From positions 19,822 through 83,821 of the forward strand of contig JAWLCV010000007.1 in assembly GCA_041686955.1 (NCBI GenBank): DNA of 64,000 bases, written 5' to 3'. How positions within the stretch are numbered: position 1 is the stretch's first letter; every line of letters begins with the position of its first letter. The notes under the pieces were generated by a model. It was given only the letters and a program-made list of their open reading frames with translations. It was not told the origin of the DNA and did no database searches. The translations under genes and the position numbers were made by a program. This document shows, one piece after another, positions 32,401 to 42,179 of this stretch. This stretch comes from UBA7803 sp041686955. GTDB taxonomy: Bacteria; Pseudomonadota; Gammaproteobacteria; Pseudomonadales; Azotimanducaceae.

Positions 32401-35113
32401 TCCCGAGCAGAACGACTACCAGCCGGGCGACGTGGCACGCTTCCAGGTTCGCATGCCGTTTCGCGAAGCGACGGCGCTCGTCACGGTGGAACGCGAAGGC
32501 GTTCTGCACCGCTTCGTGACGGTGCTCCGCGGCCAGGCGCCCGTGGTGGAGCTGCCCATCCAGCCGGAATACGCCCCCAACGTCTTCGTCTCGGTGCTGG
32601 CGGTGCGCGGGCGGGTCGGCGGCTTCCGCAGCTGGCTCGCAGACCAGGCTCGCGATTTCGGCGTGGCCGAGGCGCTCCTCGGCGACGGGGGCCGGCCCAC
32701 GGCGCTGGTCGATCTGTCGAAGCCCAGCTTCCGGCTCGGCACCGCGGGGATCCGGGTGGGCTGGGCGCCCTACCGCCTCGACGTCGCCGTGGAGCCCGAG
32801 CGCGCGGTGTACCGGGTCCGGGACCCGGTGAAGCTGCGGGTGAAAGCGAGTCGCGCCGACGGCACGCCGCCGCCTCCCGGCGCCGAGGTGGCGGTGGCGG
32901 TGGTGGACGAAGGCCTGCTCAACCTCGCGCCCAACGAGAGCTGGCAGTTGCTCGACGCCATGATGGGCCACCGCGGCCTCGAGGTGTGGACGGCCACTGC
33001 GCAGATGCAGGTGGTGGGCAAGCGGCACTACGGCCGCAAGGCGGTTCCCCAGGGCGGCGGAGGCGGCCGCGAGCAGGCCCGGGAGCTGTTCGACACCCTG
33101 GTGGCCTGGCACGGCCGGGTCGTCCTGAACGACGCCGGCGAAGCCGAGCTCGAGGTGCCGCTGAACGACTCGCTGACCCGCTTCCGCATCGTCGCCGTGG
33201 CTCACGCCGGCGCCGAGCTGTTCGGCACCGGCAGCGCCACCGTGACCACCACCCAGGATCTGATGCTGCTCTCCGGCCTGCCGCCCCTGGTGCGCGAGGG
33301 CGATGTGTTCGCCGCCACCTTCACCGTGCGCAATGCCTCGGACCGCGATGTCGAGGCGGAGGTCGCCGCCACGACCACGGCGGCCGCCGCCGGCGAGGCA
33401 CTGGCGCCCCAGCGAATCGCCCTGGAGGCCGGCGAAGCGCGGGACGTGGTCTGGCAGGTGCGGGCCCCCACCGGCGCCTCCGCCATCGACTGGTCCGTGA
33501 GCGCCGCCGAGGTCGGCGGCACGGCGAAGGATCGCCTCGCAGTGGCCCAGCGGCTGATTCCCGCTCACCCCGAGCGGGTCTATCAGGCGACCATCGCCCG
33601 GCTCGACTCGCCCATGACCCTGCCGCTGGAACGTCCCGAGCAGGCCCTGCCCGGCCGGGGCGGGATCAACGTCGCCCTGCGTTCCAAGCTCGGCGACGGG
33701 CTGGACGGCGTGCGCCGGTACATGACCGCCTACGACTACACCTGCCTCGAGCAGAATCTGTCCCGCGCGGTGGCGCTCCGCGACCCGGATCTCTGGGAGG
33801 CGTGGACGGCGCGTCTGCCCGCCTACCTGGACGAGGACGGCCTGCTCAAGTACTTCCCCAGCGAGGCGCTCCCGGGAGAGGACATTCTCACCAGCTACGT
33901 CCTGGCCATCGCCCACGAATCCGGCTGGACCATCCCGGAGGCGGTGCGCGGGCGGCTCGTCGACGGCCTGCGCGGCTTCGTCGAGGGACGCATCCTGCGC
34001 CGGTCCGCCCTCCCCACGGCGGACCTGGCGATTCGCAAGCTGGCCGCCCTGGAGGCACTGTCCCGCTACGGCGCCGCCCACCCCGCGATGCTCTCGAGCA
34101 TCGACATCGAGCCCGATCTGTGGCCCACCTCGGCGGTGATCGACTGGCTGAACCTGCTGGAGCGCCTGCCCGGGATTCCGGACGCGCCGCACCGCGCGGC
34201 CCAGGCGGAAGGCATCATCCGCGCCCGGCTGAATTTCCAGGGCACCACCCTGGGATTCTCCACGGAGCGAACCGATGCGTTGTGGTGGCTCATGGTCTCC
34301 ACCGACGTCAACGCCGTGCGCGCCCTGGCGAGCCTGCTGGACCGCCCGGCTTGGCGGGATGACGTGCCGCGCCTGGTGCGCGGGGCGCTGGGCCGGCAGC
34401 AGAACGGGCACTGGAACACCACCGTGGCCAATGCGTGGGGGGTGCTGGCCATGGAACGCTTCAGCGCCGCCTTCGAGAACGAGCCCGTCACCGGCACCAC
34501 CACGCTGCGCTACGCAGGCGCGGAATCCGAGCTCACCTGGGCCGGCGCCGGCCGCGAGCTGGGCGCGGAGTTCGACTGGCGGGACGGCCCGGCCAGCCTC
34601 GCGGTGCGCCACGCCGGCAGCGGCAAACCGTGGGTGACGGTGCAGGCCCTGGCCGCCATGCCGCTGCGAGAGCCGCTCTCCAGCGGATACCGCATCGATC
34701 GCACGCTGACCGCCGTCGAGCAGAAGAACCCCGGTCGCTGGACCCGCGGCGATCTGGTACGGGTCCGGCTCGAGCTGGAAGCCCAGTCGGACATGACCTG
34801 GGTGGTGGTGGATGATCCGGTTCCCGCCGGCTCCACCATCCTCGGCAGCGGGCTCGGCGGCCAGTCTCGGCTCGCAGTGAGCGGTGAGCGCCGGGAGGGC
34901 TGGGTTTGGCCGGCGTTCGAGGAGCGGCGATTCGACGCCTTCCGCGCCTACTACCGCTGGGTGCCCAAGGGGCGCTGGACCGTGGAGTACACGGTGCGGC
35001 TGAACAATCCAGGGGAATTCCAGCTTCCAGCAACCCGGGTCGAGGCCCTGTACGCGCCGGAAATGTTCGGCGCCCGCCCGAATCCGCCGATCACGGTGGA
35101 GGCCGTCCCGTGA
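29408..35113 (+). CDS. Bacterial alpha-2-macroglobulin (YfhM-like) with intact thioester
   Basis: A 1901-residue periplasmic protein. The N-terminus is a signal sequence; both a type I site (SAWA before Gln24) and a weak lipobox (LLAC, Cys17) are possible. Macroglobulin (MG) domains make up the first two thirds, followed by a bait-like stretch rich in Gly/Arg (KAVPQGGGGGREQ), then the A2M thioester domain with Cys1446-Leu-Glu-Gln1449 (YDYTCLEQN) and a C-terminal receptor-type domain. Such proteins trap proteases by cleavage of the bait and covalent thioester attachment, protecting a cell whose outer wall is damaged. It overlaps the PBP1C gene by 4 bases (GTGA), the classic pairing for cell-wall repair. 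Confidence 0.92.
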   Translation: MRRNTIQRVLLATLLACPSAWAQTGTQVELFSPQGTVKDVRQVTARFSSTMTALGDPALEDPFAVDCPVAGSGRWADGRNWVYDFDEDLPGGVVCTFTLEDGLTDHDGRPVAGQRDFRFDTGGPAIRASLPREGSSVDENQIFILALDAEASADSVRAHAYCAVEGLAERIPVRVLEGEPREAVLAQRRELGYAYYSILWKNGAETFHRVRDRSLEAAERAVMVVACARPLPPGARLRLVWGTGIAAASGLSTGSDQALAFRTRPPFTARLQCRRANAQAPCLPIEPVTLVFSAPVPREAALQARIHGPDGSTAPLMEEAGASPVVESLRFPASYLARAEFELHLPADLRDDAERPLENAASFPLAFATDEFPPLAKFSGSLGILEAGEGGVLPVTVRNLRVGTAPNALVGRKLRVDQAAEVAGWLRRQEGLPVRESIFAGADAAETFDLPLSGDGSATEVVGIPLGGPGFYVVELASPKLGEALLEESAVYHVRTAALVTNLAVHLKWGRERSLLWVTRLDDGEPVPGADVELTNLCTGARLWAGRSGADGTAWIDGAVIGPPRGHGSCRNSGQPVYMASARAEGDFTFTLTNWTDGIEPYAFGLPTGSRYAADVVHTVFDRTLLRAGETVSMKHFFRRRTMSGLEQHPAGTTLAVEILHHGSGERYASEIDVGNDAVAEQRWEIPAEAKLGDYSVRVRLADGIWRQGGQFRVEEFRVPTMKAVVQGPPGPQVRPEGVTLDLHLRYQSGGSAAGAAVKLRTATEPLSVSFADYRDFQFGGQPVSPGRESAAGGYFDPEAMTGAPPLAAELMPLTLDADGAARVELPVPDVDAPRRLTAELEYADPNGEILTTAGRVDLWPAAVVVGIRREGWVASQQQLRFRVLVLDPDGSPVAGRRAVARLYSRNTYSYRKRLIGGFYAYESVTETEALDTRCEGDTDPQGLLLCEVAPGVAGEVVVRAEAQDSAGNAAGATASIWVVGDDDWWFGSTAGDRMDVLPEQNDYQPGDVARFQVRMPFREATALVTVEREGVLHRFVTVLRGQAPVVELPIQPEYAPNVFVSVLAVRGRVGGFRSWLADQARDFGVAEALLGDGGRPTALVDLSKPSFRLGTAGIRVGWAPYRLDVAVEPERAVYRVRDPVKLRVKASRADGTPPPPGAEVAVAVVDEGLLNLAPNESWQLLDAMMGHRGLEVWTATAQMQVVGKRHYGRKAVPQGGGGGREQARELFDTLVAWHGRVVLNDAGEAELEVPLNDSLTRFRIVAVAHAGAELFGTGSATVTTTQDLMLLSGLPPLVREGDVFAATFTVRNASDRDVEAEVAATTTAAAAGEALAPQRIALEAGEARDVVWQVRAPTGASAIDWSVSAAEVGGTAKDRLAVAQRLIPAHPERVYQATIARLDSPMTLPLERPEQALPGRGGINVALRSKLGDGLDGVRRYMTAYDYTCLEQNLSRAVALRDPDLWEAWTARLPAYLDEDGLLKYFPSEALPGEDILTSYVLAIAHESGWTIPEAVRGRLVDGLRGFVEGRILRRSALPTADLAIRKLAALEALSRYGAAHPAMLSSIDIEPDLWPTSAVIDWLNLLERLPGIPDAPHRAAQAEGIIRARLNFQGTTLGFSTERTDALWWLMVSTDVNAVRALASLLDRPAWRDDVPRLVRGALGRQQNGHWNTTVANAWGVLAMERFSAAFENEPVTGTTTLRYAGAESELTWAGAGRELGAEFDWRDGPASLAVRHAGSGKPWVTVQALAAMPLREPLSSGYRIDRTLTAVEQKNPGRWTRGDLVRVRLELEAQSDMTWVVVDDPVPAGSTILGSGLGGQSRLAVSGERREGWVWPAFEERRFDAFRAYYRWVPKGRWTVEYTVRLNNPGEFQLPATRVEALYAPEMFGARPNPPITVEAVP

Positions 35114-37218
35114 ACCGGCGCCGGGCAGTGGCCGTGGGCGGGCTGGCCGCGGCGCTGACCGCCGCCGCCCTGCTCGGCGCCCAGTGGCTGTGGCGGCCGG
35201 TGGATGTGCCCGGGTTCGAGGCGGTCCGGGGGGCGTGGTCGTCCTCCGATGCGCTGCTGCTCGACCGCCACGGACGGATTCTCGACCGGCGCCGCATCGA
35301 TCTCGGGGCGCGGCGCCTGGACTGGGTCCCCCTGGACGCGGTGTCGCCGGCGCTGGCTCGAGCCGTGGTGCACAGCGAGGACCGGCGCTTTCACAGGCAC
35401 CACGGCGTGGACTGGCGAAGCCTCGCGGGCGCCGTGATCCAGCGCCTGACCTCCGGCACGCGGCGCGGCGCCAGCACCATCTCCATGCAGCTCGCGGCGC
35501 TGATCGAGCCCGACCTGCGGGCGGACGGCCGCACCGCGGCCTACAAGCTGCGGCAGATGCGCATGGCGCTGGCGATGGAGCGAACCTGGACCAAGGCGCA
35601 GATTCTCGAAGCCTACCTCAACCTGACCGGCTACCGCGGCGAGCTGGTGGGCATCGATGCCGCGGCGCGCCTGCTGCTCGGCAAGGCGCCTTCGGGCCTC
35701 GACCGGCGGGAAAGCCTGCTGCTCGCCGCGCTGCTGCCCGCACCCGCCGCGGCGCCGGCGCGGGTGGCCGCCCGCGCGTGCGCCATGGATCCCTCGATGG
35801 CTTGCGGCGCCATGGAGACGCTGGCGGAGCAGACCCTGGCCCGGCCCTCGGGCACGGCTCCGGACGAGGCCCTCGCGCCGCACCTAGCGCGCCGGCTCCT
35901 GACCCGCCCGGGCGCCCGGCAACGGACCACCCTGGACGCCGACGTCCAGCGCCTGGCCATCCGCGCGCTGGCCCGTCACGTGGGCAACGCGAGGACCCGC
36001 AACGTGCGGGACGGCGCCGTGCTGGTGGCCGACCGGGAGAGCGGCGACGTGCTGGCCTACGTGGCGGCCAACGCGGCCACCTCCACCGCGCCGCACGTGG
36101 ACGGCATTCGCGCGTTGCGCCAGGCCGGCTCCACGCTCAAGCCGTTTCTCTACGCGCTGGCGCTGGAGCGCGGTTACCTGACGGCGGCGAGCCTGCTGGA
36201 GGACACGCCCGTGAACCTGGAAACCGGGTCGGGCCTGTACATCCCGCAGAACTACGACCGCGACTTCAAGGGCCTGGTGAGCATGCGCACCGCGCTCGCA
36301 AGCTCCCTGAACGTGCCCGCCGTGCGCACGCTGGTGCTGACGGGGATCGAGCCGTTCCGCCAGCGCCTGGTGGCGGCCGGGTACGCGGACATCGACCGGG
36401 ACGCCGACTACTACGGCTACGCCCTCGCCCTCGGCTCGGCGGAGGTCTCCCTGTGGCAGCAGGTGACCGCCTACCGGACCCTGGCCCGGGGCGGCGTGCG
36501 GTCGCCGCTGCGGTTGCTCCCCGACGACGCGGGGCCCGAGCTGCGGGCGATGAACGCCGGCGCCGCCGCCATCGTCACCGACGTGCTGAGCGATCGTGCG
36601 GCTCGCCTCGCCACCTTCGGGCTGGACAACCATCTGGCGACCCCCATCTGGAGCGCCGTCAAGACCGGCACCAGCAAGGACATGCGCGACAACTGGTGCA
36701 TCGGCTTCTCCAGCCGCTACGTGGTGGGGGTGTGGGTGGGGAACTTCGAGGGCGACTCCATGCACGACGTTTCCGGCGTCACCGGCGCAGCGCCCGTCTG
36801 GCAGGAGGTGATCAGCGCCCTGGAAGGCGCTCCCGCGGCGCCGCCTCCACCTCCCGGCGTGGTGGCTGTCCGGATGCGCTTCGAGCCGCCGGTGGAGCCG
36901 GAGCGTCTCGAGCTCTTCCTCGCGGGCACCGAGAGCGGCGTCAGCCGGGCCCTTCCCGCCAGCGGGCTGGCGGTGAAGATCACCAGCCCCGCGAACGGCA
37001 TGATCGCGGCCCTGGATCCCGACATTCCCGCCCACCGCCAACGGATTCCCTTTTCCGCCCGCGGCGCCACCGACGGATTGCGGTTCGTGCTCGACGGCGA
37101 GCCCCTGGGGCCGGCCCGGCAGACCTTCTACTGGCAGCCCACTCCGGGCCCGCACCGGCTCGCGGTGGCGGCCACCGACGGCGCCGTGATGGATCAGGTG
37201 CTGATCACCGTGCGCTGA
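35110..37218 (+). CDS. pbpC: Penicillin-binding protein 1C
   Basis: A 702-residue bifunctional class A PBP. An N-terminal membrane anchor (7-24), then the glycosyltransferase domain with Glu90 in HSEDRRF and the GASTISMQL block, then the transpeptidase domain with Ser341-Thr-Leu-Lys344 (GSTLKPF), SLN at 399-401 and Lys518-Thr-Gly (KTGTS), and a small C-terminal beta domain (from about 600). PBP1C normally lacks full transpeptidase activity in vivo but all motifs are intact here. E. coli PbpC is slightly longer (770). Coupled to the alpha-2-macroglobulin gene. Confidence 0.93.
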   Translation: MNRRRAVAVGGLAAALTAAALLGAQWLWRPVDVPGFEAVRGAWSSSDALLLDRHGRILDRRRIDLGARRLDWVPLDAVSPALARAVVHSEDRRFHRHHGVDWRSLAGAVIQRLTSGTRRGASTISMQLAALIEPDLRADGRTAAYKLRQMRMALAMERTWTKAQILEAYLNLTGYRGELVGIDAAARLLLGKAPSGLDRRESLLLAALLPAPAAAPARVAARACAMDPSMACGAMETLAEQTLARPSGTAPDEALAPHLARRLLTRPGARQRTTLDADVQRLAIRALARHVGNARTRNVRDGAVLVADRESGDVLAYVAANAATSTAPHVDGIRALRQAGSTLKPFLYALALERGYLTAASLLEDTPVNLETGSGLYIPQNYDRDFKGLVSMRTALASSLNVPAVRTLVLTGIEPFRQRLVAAGYADIDRDADYYGYALALGSAEVSLWQQVTAYRTLARGGVRSPLRLLPDDAGPELRAMNAGAAAIVTDVLSDRAARLATFGLDNHLATPIWSAVKTGTSKDMRDNWCIGFSSRYVVGVWVGNFEGDSMHDVSGVTGAAPVWQEVISALEGAPAAPPPPPGVVAVRMRFEPPVEPERLELFLAGTESGVSRALPASGLAVKITSPANGMIAALDPDIPAHRQRIPFSARGATDGLRFVLDGEPLGPARQTFYWQPTPGPHRLAVAATDGAVMDQVLITVR

Positions 37219-37227
37219 GGGGCACGG

Positions 37228-38760
37228 TCACCGTGCCGGTATCCCCGCCCGAGCCAGCCCCTCCAGGTACAGCTCGATCTGGTCGCGCCGTTTCAGGTAG
37301 AACAGCTTGCGCCGCGCGAAGGCCAGGGTGAACTCCGGCCTGGCGGCACGCAGGGCAGCCGCGGCCCTGGGCAGCTCGTCCCGGCGGTCCAGGTAAGCCA
37401 GCGCCACGGCCCGGTGCGCCAGCGCCCAGTACTGGCAGTTCGGAATCTCCAGCGCCTGCTCCACCCAGTGCAGGGCTTGCTGAAACTCGCCCTTGAACAG
37501 GAGCGCCAGGGCTCCGTAGGAGAAGAACGCCCAGCGTTGCGGGTCGTTGGGGCTCAAGGTGAGCGCGGCCTGAAAATGCCCGACGGCATCGTCGTAGCGC
37601 CCCTCGTAGGCCAGGGAATCGCCCAGACTGCAGTGGGCCAGAGCCAGGGTCGGGTTCAACCGGATGGCGATGTCGTTCTCGGCGATGGCGCTCTCGTACT
37701 CGCCGCGAGCGAGCTGAACCCTGGCCTTCAGCGCGTAGAACAGCGCGTTGCGATCATCCAGGTGCAGGGCCTGCTGCGTGGCCTCCAGGGCGTCGTCGAG
37801 CAGGCGCCGATCGGGCGCTTCGTTCCAGTAGACCATGCCGAGCACCGTGGCGTAGGCCCACCAGGCGTGAGCTTCGCCGAAGGCGGGGTCGAGCTCCCGG
37901 CTTCGCTGAAGCAACCGCCGGGCCTCGGAGTTGTCCTCGGCCGTGAACCGGTAGAAGTGCAGCAGCGCCAGGTGATAGCACTCCCAGGCGCGAAGATCCG
38001 GGTGCCGGCCGCGCGCCACCTTGTGGCGCTCGGCCTGACCGATCTCCGGCTCGAGCCGGCCCACCACGGTGCGGGTGATCTCGTCCTGGACGTCGAACAG
38101 GTCCGCCACCCGGCGATCGTAGATGTCCCCCCAGACGTGGCGCCCGGACCGCCCGTCGATCAGCTCCGCCGTCACCCGCAGGCGGTTACCCATGCGGTGC
38201 ACGGTCCCGGACACCAGGTAATCCGCCGGCGGCGCGTCGGGCGCAGGCCGCGCGGATTGCCGCCTCAGCACCTCGAGCCAGCGGTGCTTGGCGAGCAGGG
38301 TGGTGACGTCGGCGGCCACCGCATCGGCGAAAAACGTCTGGTCATGGTCCTCCGCCGGGCTCGCGAACGGCATGACGGCGATGGTGGGACGGCGGAGGGA
38401 GCCGTCCCGCTCCTCGGTGTCCCGGGTCCGCGGGGCCACGGGCGAAGCAACCGCCGTGAACCGGTACCCGCGGCCGTGGACGGTCTTGATCGGCGCCATC
38501 GGCGCGGCTTCGTCCTCCCCATGCTGCAGTGCGATGCGCGCCTTGCGGACGGCACTGGTGAGGACGGCATCGGTGACCACGGTGCCGGACCACACCGCAT
38601 CGATCAGCTCCTCCTTGCCCACCACCCGGTCCTGGTGCCGGATCAGGTAGGCGATGAGGTCGAAGACCCGTGCCTGGAGCTCCACCACCTCCCCGTGCCT
38701 GCGGAGCTCGCGCCGCGGCAGGTCCAGGACGAATGGACCGAACTCGTATCGTTCCCCCAT
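37228..38760 (-). CDS. CadC-like winged-helix regulator with TPR domain
   Basis: A 510-residue protein. An OmpR/PhoB-type winged helix at residues 1-100 (YEFGPFVLDLPRRELRR, VVELQARVFDLIAYLIRH, VTDAVLTSAVRKARIAL, IKTVHGRGYRFTA), then a RPTIAVMPFAS segment and a domain typical of adenylate-cyclase-like/TolB-type regulators (LVSGTVHRMGNRLRVTAELID), then TPR repeats to the end. No transmembrane helix is visible, unlike CadC. The start was taken at the ATG 38760 (GGGTA upstream); an in-frame TTG lies 15 bases earlier. It is convergent with pbpC. Target genes unknown. Confidence 0.8.
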   Translation of the reverse strand: MGERYEFGPFVLDLPRRELRRHGEVVELQARVFDLIAYLIRHQDRVVGKEELIDAVWSGTVVTDAVLTSAVRKARIALQHGEDEAAPMAPIKTVHGRGYRFTAVASPVAPRTRDTEERDGSLRRPTIAVMPFASPAEDHDQTFFADAVAADVTTLLAKHRWLEVLRRQSARPAPDAPPADYLVSGTVHRMGNRLRVTAELIDGRSGRHVWGDIYDRRVADLFDVQDEITRTVVGRLEPEIGQAERHKVARGRHPDLRAWECYHLALLHFYRFTAEDNSEARRLLQRSRELDPAFGEAHAWWAYATVLGMVYWNEAPDRRLLDDALEATQQALHLDDRNALFYALKARVQLARGEYESAIAENDIAIRLNPTLALAHCSLGDSLAYEGRYDDAVGHFQAALTLSPNDPQRWAFFSYGALALLFKGEFQQALHWVEQALEIPNCQYWALAHRAVALAYLDRRDELPRAAAALRAARPEFTLAFARRKLFYLKRRDQIELYLEGLARAGIPAR

Positions 38761-38932
38761 GGTACCCGTACTCAACTGTCTCGCCGGCCGCTCCCGGTCA
38801 CGAACGGATCAGAAACGGGTCAGCGGCGGATCAAGCCCCCGGTCGAGTGTAAGCCCACAATGCCGGCCGAACCAGACGACCGGCCGGCGCTTTCGGCGCC
38901 CGCTGGCAACGAACCATTGGGAGACCGTGCAA

Positions 38933-39736
38933 ATGAATCGAAACGTGCCACCGGCAACCGGCGCTCTGGGGCGCTGGAGCGTGCTGATCTACGGGATCGT
39001 CAGCTACCTCGTGTTCTTCGCGACCTTTCTCTACGCCATCGGCTTCATCGGCGACTTCCTGGTACCGACGAGCCTGGACGGGCCGCGCACCGTCCCCCTC
39101 GCCACCGCCGTCGCCGTGGACCTGGGTCTGCTGGCGCTGTTCGCGGTTCAGCACAGCGTCATGGCGCGCCCGGCGTTCAAACGCTGGTGGACCCGCATCG
39201 TGCCGCCGGCGGCGGAACGCAGCACCTACGTGCTGCTCTCGAGCCTGGCGCTGGTGGCGCTGTTCGTCTTCTGGCAGCCCCTGGGCGGCGTGGTCTGGCG
39301 GGTGGAGAACTCCCTGGCCCAGGCGCTGCTCCATTCCGGCTACGCCTTCGGCTGGGTTCTCGTGCTGGTGTCGACCTTTCTCACCAGTCACTGGGATCTG
39401 TTCGGGCTCCGCCAGGTGTGGCTGCACTTCCGCCGTCGGCCGTACACGCCGCTGGCGTTCGTGACCCCGCTGCCTTACCGCATCGTGCGCCATCCGTTGT
39501 ACGTCGGCTGGCTGTTCGTGTTCTGGTGCACGCCGGAGATGACCGTGTCCCACCTGCTGTTCGCGCTCATGACCAGCGCCTACACGGTCATCGGCGCCAT
39601 GCTGGAGGAACGCGACCTGACAGCCCATCACGGCGAGGTTTACGAGCGCTACCGCCGCCAGGTCCCCATGCTGATCCCGCGGCTGGGAAGACCCGTCTGG
39701 GCGCGCCGCACCTCTTCCGCTAACCTGGGCTCATGA
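38933..39736 (+). CDS. mddA: Methanethiol S-methyltransferase (MddA-like)
   Basis: A 267-residue integral membrane protein with about six helices, of the NnrU/isoprenylcysteine methyltransferase superfamily. It carries the segments AVQHSVMARPAFKRWWTR and PPAAERSTYVLLSSLAL and the late motif PYRIVRHPLYVGWLFVFW with LEERDL and HGEVYERYRRQVP, matching the MddA group that methylates methanethiol to dimethyl sulfide using S-adenosylmethionine. The RHPxYxG and EE segments are the SAM-binding motif of this superfamily. ATG at 38933 with GGGAG about 9 bases upstream. Overlaps the HIT gene by 4 bases. Distinguishing MddA from relatives needs alignment. Confidence 0.75.
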   Translation: MNRNVPPATGALGRWSVLIYGIVSYLVFFATFLYAIGFIGDFLVPTSLDGPRTVPLATAVAVDLGLLALFAVQHSVMARPAFKRWWTRIVPPAAERSTYVLLSSLALVALFVFWQPLGGVVWRVENSLAQALLHSGYAFGWVLVLVSTFLTSHWDLFGLRQVWLHFRRRPYTPLAFVTPLPYRIVRHPLYVGWLFVFWCTPEMTVSHLLFALMTSAYTVIGAMLEERDLTAHHGEVYERYRRQVPMLIPRLGRPVWARRTSSANLGS

Positions 39737-40161
39737 GTGACGCCGAGTTCCGCCTGCACGAGCGCCTGGCCGCCGATTGCCGGGTGCTCGGCGATCTGCC
39801 GGTGAGCCGGGTCCTCTTGATGAACGACCGCAGGTTTCCCTGGCTCGTCCTGGTGCCGCGCCGGGGCGGGCTGCGGGAGCTTCACGAGCTGCCGGAGCCC
39901 GCGCGCCTGCCCCTGTTCGAAGAGCTGGAGGCGGCCTCCCGGGCGCTCGTCGACGTCTGCGGTGCGGAGAAGATCAACGTGGGCGCCCTGGGCAACCTGG
40001 TCCCTCAGCTCCACGTCCACGTGGTGGGCCGGCGGCGAAACGACGCCGCCTGGCCGGGGCCGGTGTGGGGGTTCGGCAGCGCCGAGCTCTATGCCCCCGG
40101 CGAATCCGACGCCCTGGCGGGCCGTCTCCAGCAGGCGCTGGGACTCACCCGCTCCCTCTGA
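39733..40161 (+). CDS. HIT-domain nucleotide hydrolase
   Basis: A 142-residue histidine-triad protein. The catalytic triad is HVHVV preceded by NLVPQL (QLHVHVVGR), and PWLVLVPRR, GAEKINVGALGN are the other family blocks. HIT proteins hydrolyse phosphoester or phosphoramidate bonds of nucleotides such as Ap4A or AMP-lysine. It overlaps the mddA-like gene by 4 bases. A terminator-like hairpin follows directly. Confidence 0.85.
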   Translation: MSDAEFRLHERLAADCRVLGDLPVSRVLLMNDRRFPWLVLVPRRGGLRELHELPEPARLPLFEELEAASRALVDVCGAEKINVGALGNLVPQLHVHVVGRRRNDAAWPGPVWGFGSAELYAPGESDALAGRLQQALGLTRSL

Positions 40162-40163
40162 GG

Positions 40164-40185
40164 GCGGAGGGCGGGAGCCCTCCGC
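40164..40185. terminator. Hairpin between convergent HIT and thiolase genes
   Basis: A perfect 9-bp stem GCGGAGGGC / GCCCTCCGC closes a 4-base loop. It lies 3 bases after the HIT stop and 10 bases before the end of the thiolase gene, so it could end transcription from both sides. No T-run, so it is called only as terminator-like. Confidence 0.5.
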
Positions 40186-40194
40186 GGCTCGAGC

Positions 40195-41424
<1,230 letters not shown>

Positions 41425-41444
41425 GGTGAATCCCCCAGGAGCTT

Positions 41445-41487
41445 GAAAATGAAACGCATTCTACCCAGCGCGCCGATTCTCCGTCCA
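41445..41487 (-). promoter_or_regulatory. Thiolase promoter overlapped by a Fur-like box
   Basis: On the minus strand TGGACG (41487-41482) and TAGAAT (41463-41458) are 18 bases apart, upstream of the thiolase start at 41424. On the plus strand 41445-41463 reads GAAAATGAAACGCATTCTA, matching 13 of 19 Fur-consensus positions by eye and sharing TTGAAAATGA with the feoA site. The match could be chance, because the match is scored by eye. Confidence 0.35.
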
Positions 41488-41510
41488 TTCCGGCCTTGCG
41501 CGGTGCCGGT

Positions 41511-42179
41511 TCACGGCTCCACCAGCTCGATGCGGCCCGTCAACCAGCCCCTTACGGTGATGCTCTCGGGCACTACCAGATCCCCGCGCTCCGCCAACGC
41601 CACCTCGACCTCGACCCGGTCGCCGTCGTCGTCCACCACCGCATAGCGGCACCTCCCGGCACCGCCGTCGAGACGACTCAGACGGTACACGTGCCGACCG
41701 GTGTGCAGCACCTGATCGTCCTCGCAGCTCGGCAGCACGAACAGCGCGGTGACCACGTCGGGCGCCCGGGGAGACGGGCGTTCGGGGCGGTGCTTGCCGT
41801 TCTTCGTCACCTGCAGCATGCCGTCGCGAACCAGCACGGTCCGCCGCTTGTCGCGATCCTCTTCGGTGTAGGTGAACTCCGTCGGCGCCGGCACCGGGCC
41901 CGCGAGACGCCCGTCGGCCCGAAATCGGTTGCGCCAGTCGCTGAATCCGCGGAGCAGGCCGTTGGATCGCGCCGAGCCTTCCACCCGGTAGCGGCCGCCG
42001 CCCACCGACACCGCCACCGTGGCCTCGCCTACCGGGACGCCGGCGACGAACGCCTGATAACGCAGGGCGGTCGTTCCGGCATCGGCCCCGGCATCCGCCA
42101 CGACCGGGGTGACGAGGGCGCCGAGCAGCGCCAGCATGCACCGCGCCCGCTCCCGGGCGCCGCTCAGGCGGCGGCCCAT
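41511..42179 (-). CDS. Exported DUF3108 protein
   Basis: A 222-residue protein with a signal peptide (MLALLGALVTPVVADAGA near residue 15-32). It follows the DUF3108 pattern: LRYQAFVAGVPVGEATVAVSV, GGRYRVEGSARSNGLL, TEFTYTEEDRDKRR, and VVPESITVRGWLTGRIELV. DUF3108 proteins are periplasmic beta-rich proteins of unknown function. ATG at 42179 begins inside the HAD gene (16-base overlap); an internal ATG at 42137 would start right at the signal peptide and is an alternative. Confidence 0.8.
   Translation of the reverse strand: MGRRLSGARERARCMLALLGALVTPVVADAGADAGTTALRYQAFVAGVPVGEATVAVSVGGGRYRVEGSARSNGLLRGFSDWRNRFRADGRLAGPVPAPTEFTYTEEDRDKRRTVLVRDGMLQVTKNGKHRPERPSPRAPDVVTALFVLPSCEDDQVLHTGRHVYRLSRLDGGAGRCRYAVVDDDGDRVEVEVALAERGDLVVPESITVRGWLTGRIELVEP

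Noticed and set aside
29501..34612. Minus-strand frame of about 1,700 codons opposite the alpha-2-macroglobulin gene
   Set aside because: The sense strand encodes a clear alpha-2-macroglobulin with thioester; the antisense frame lacks any motif and is a GC-skew shadow.
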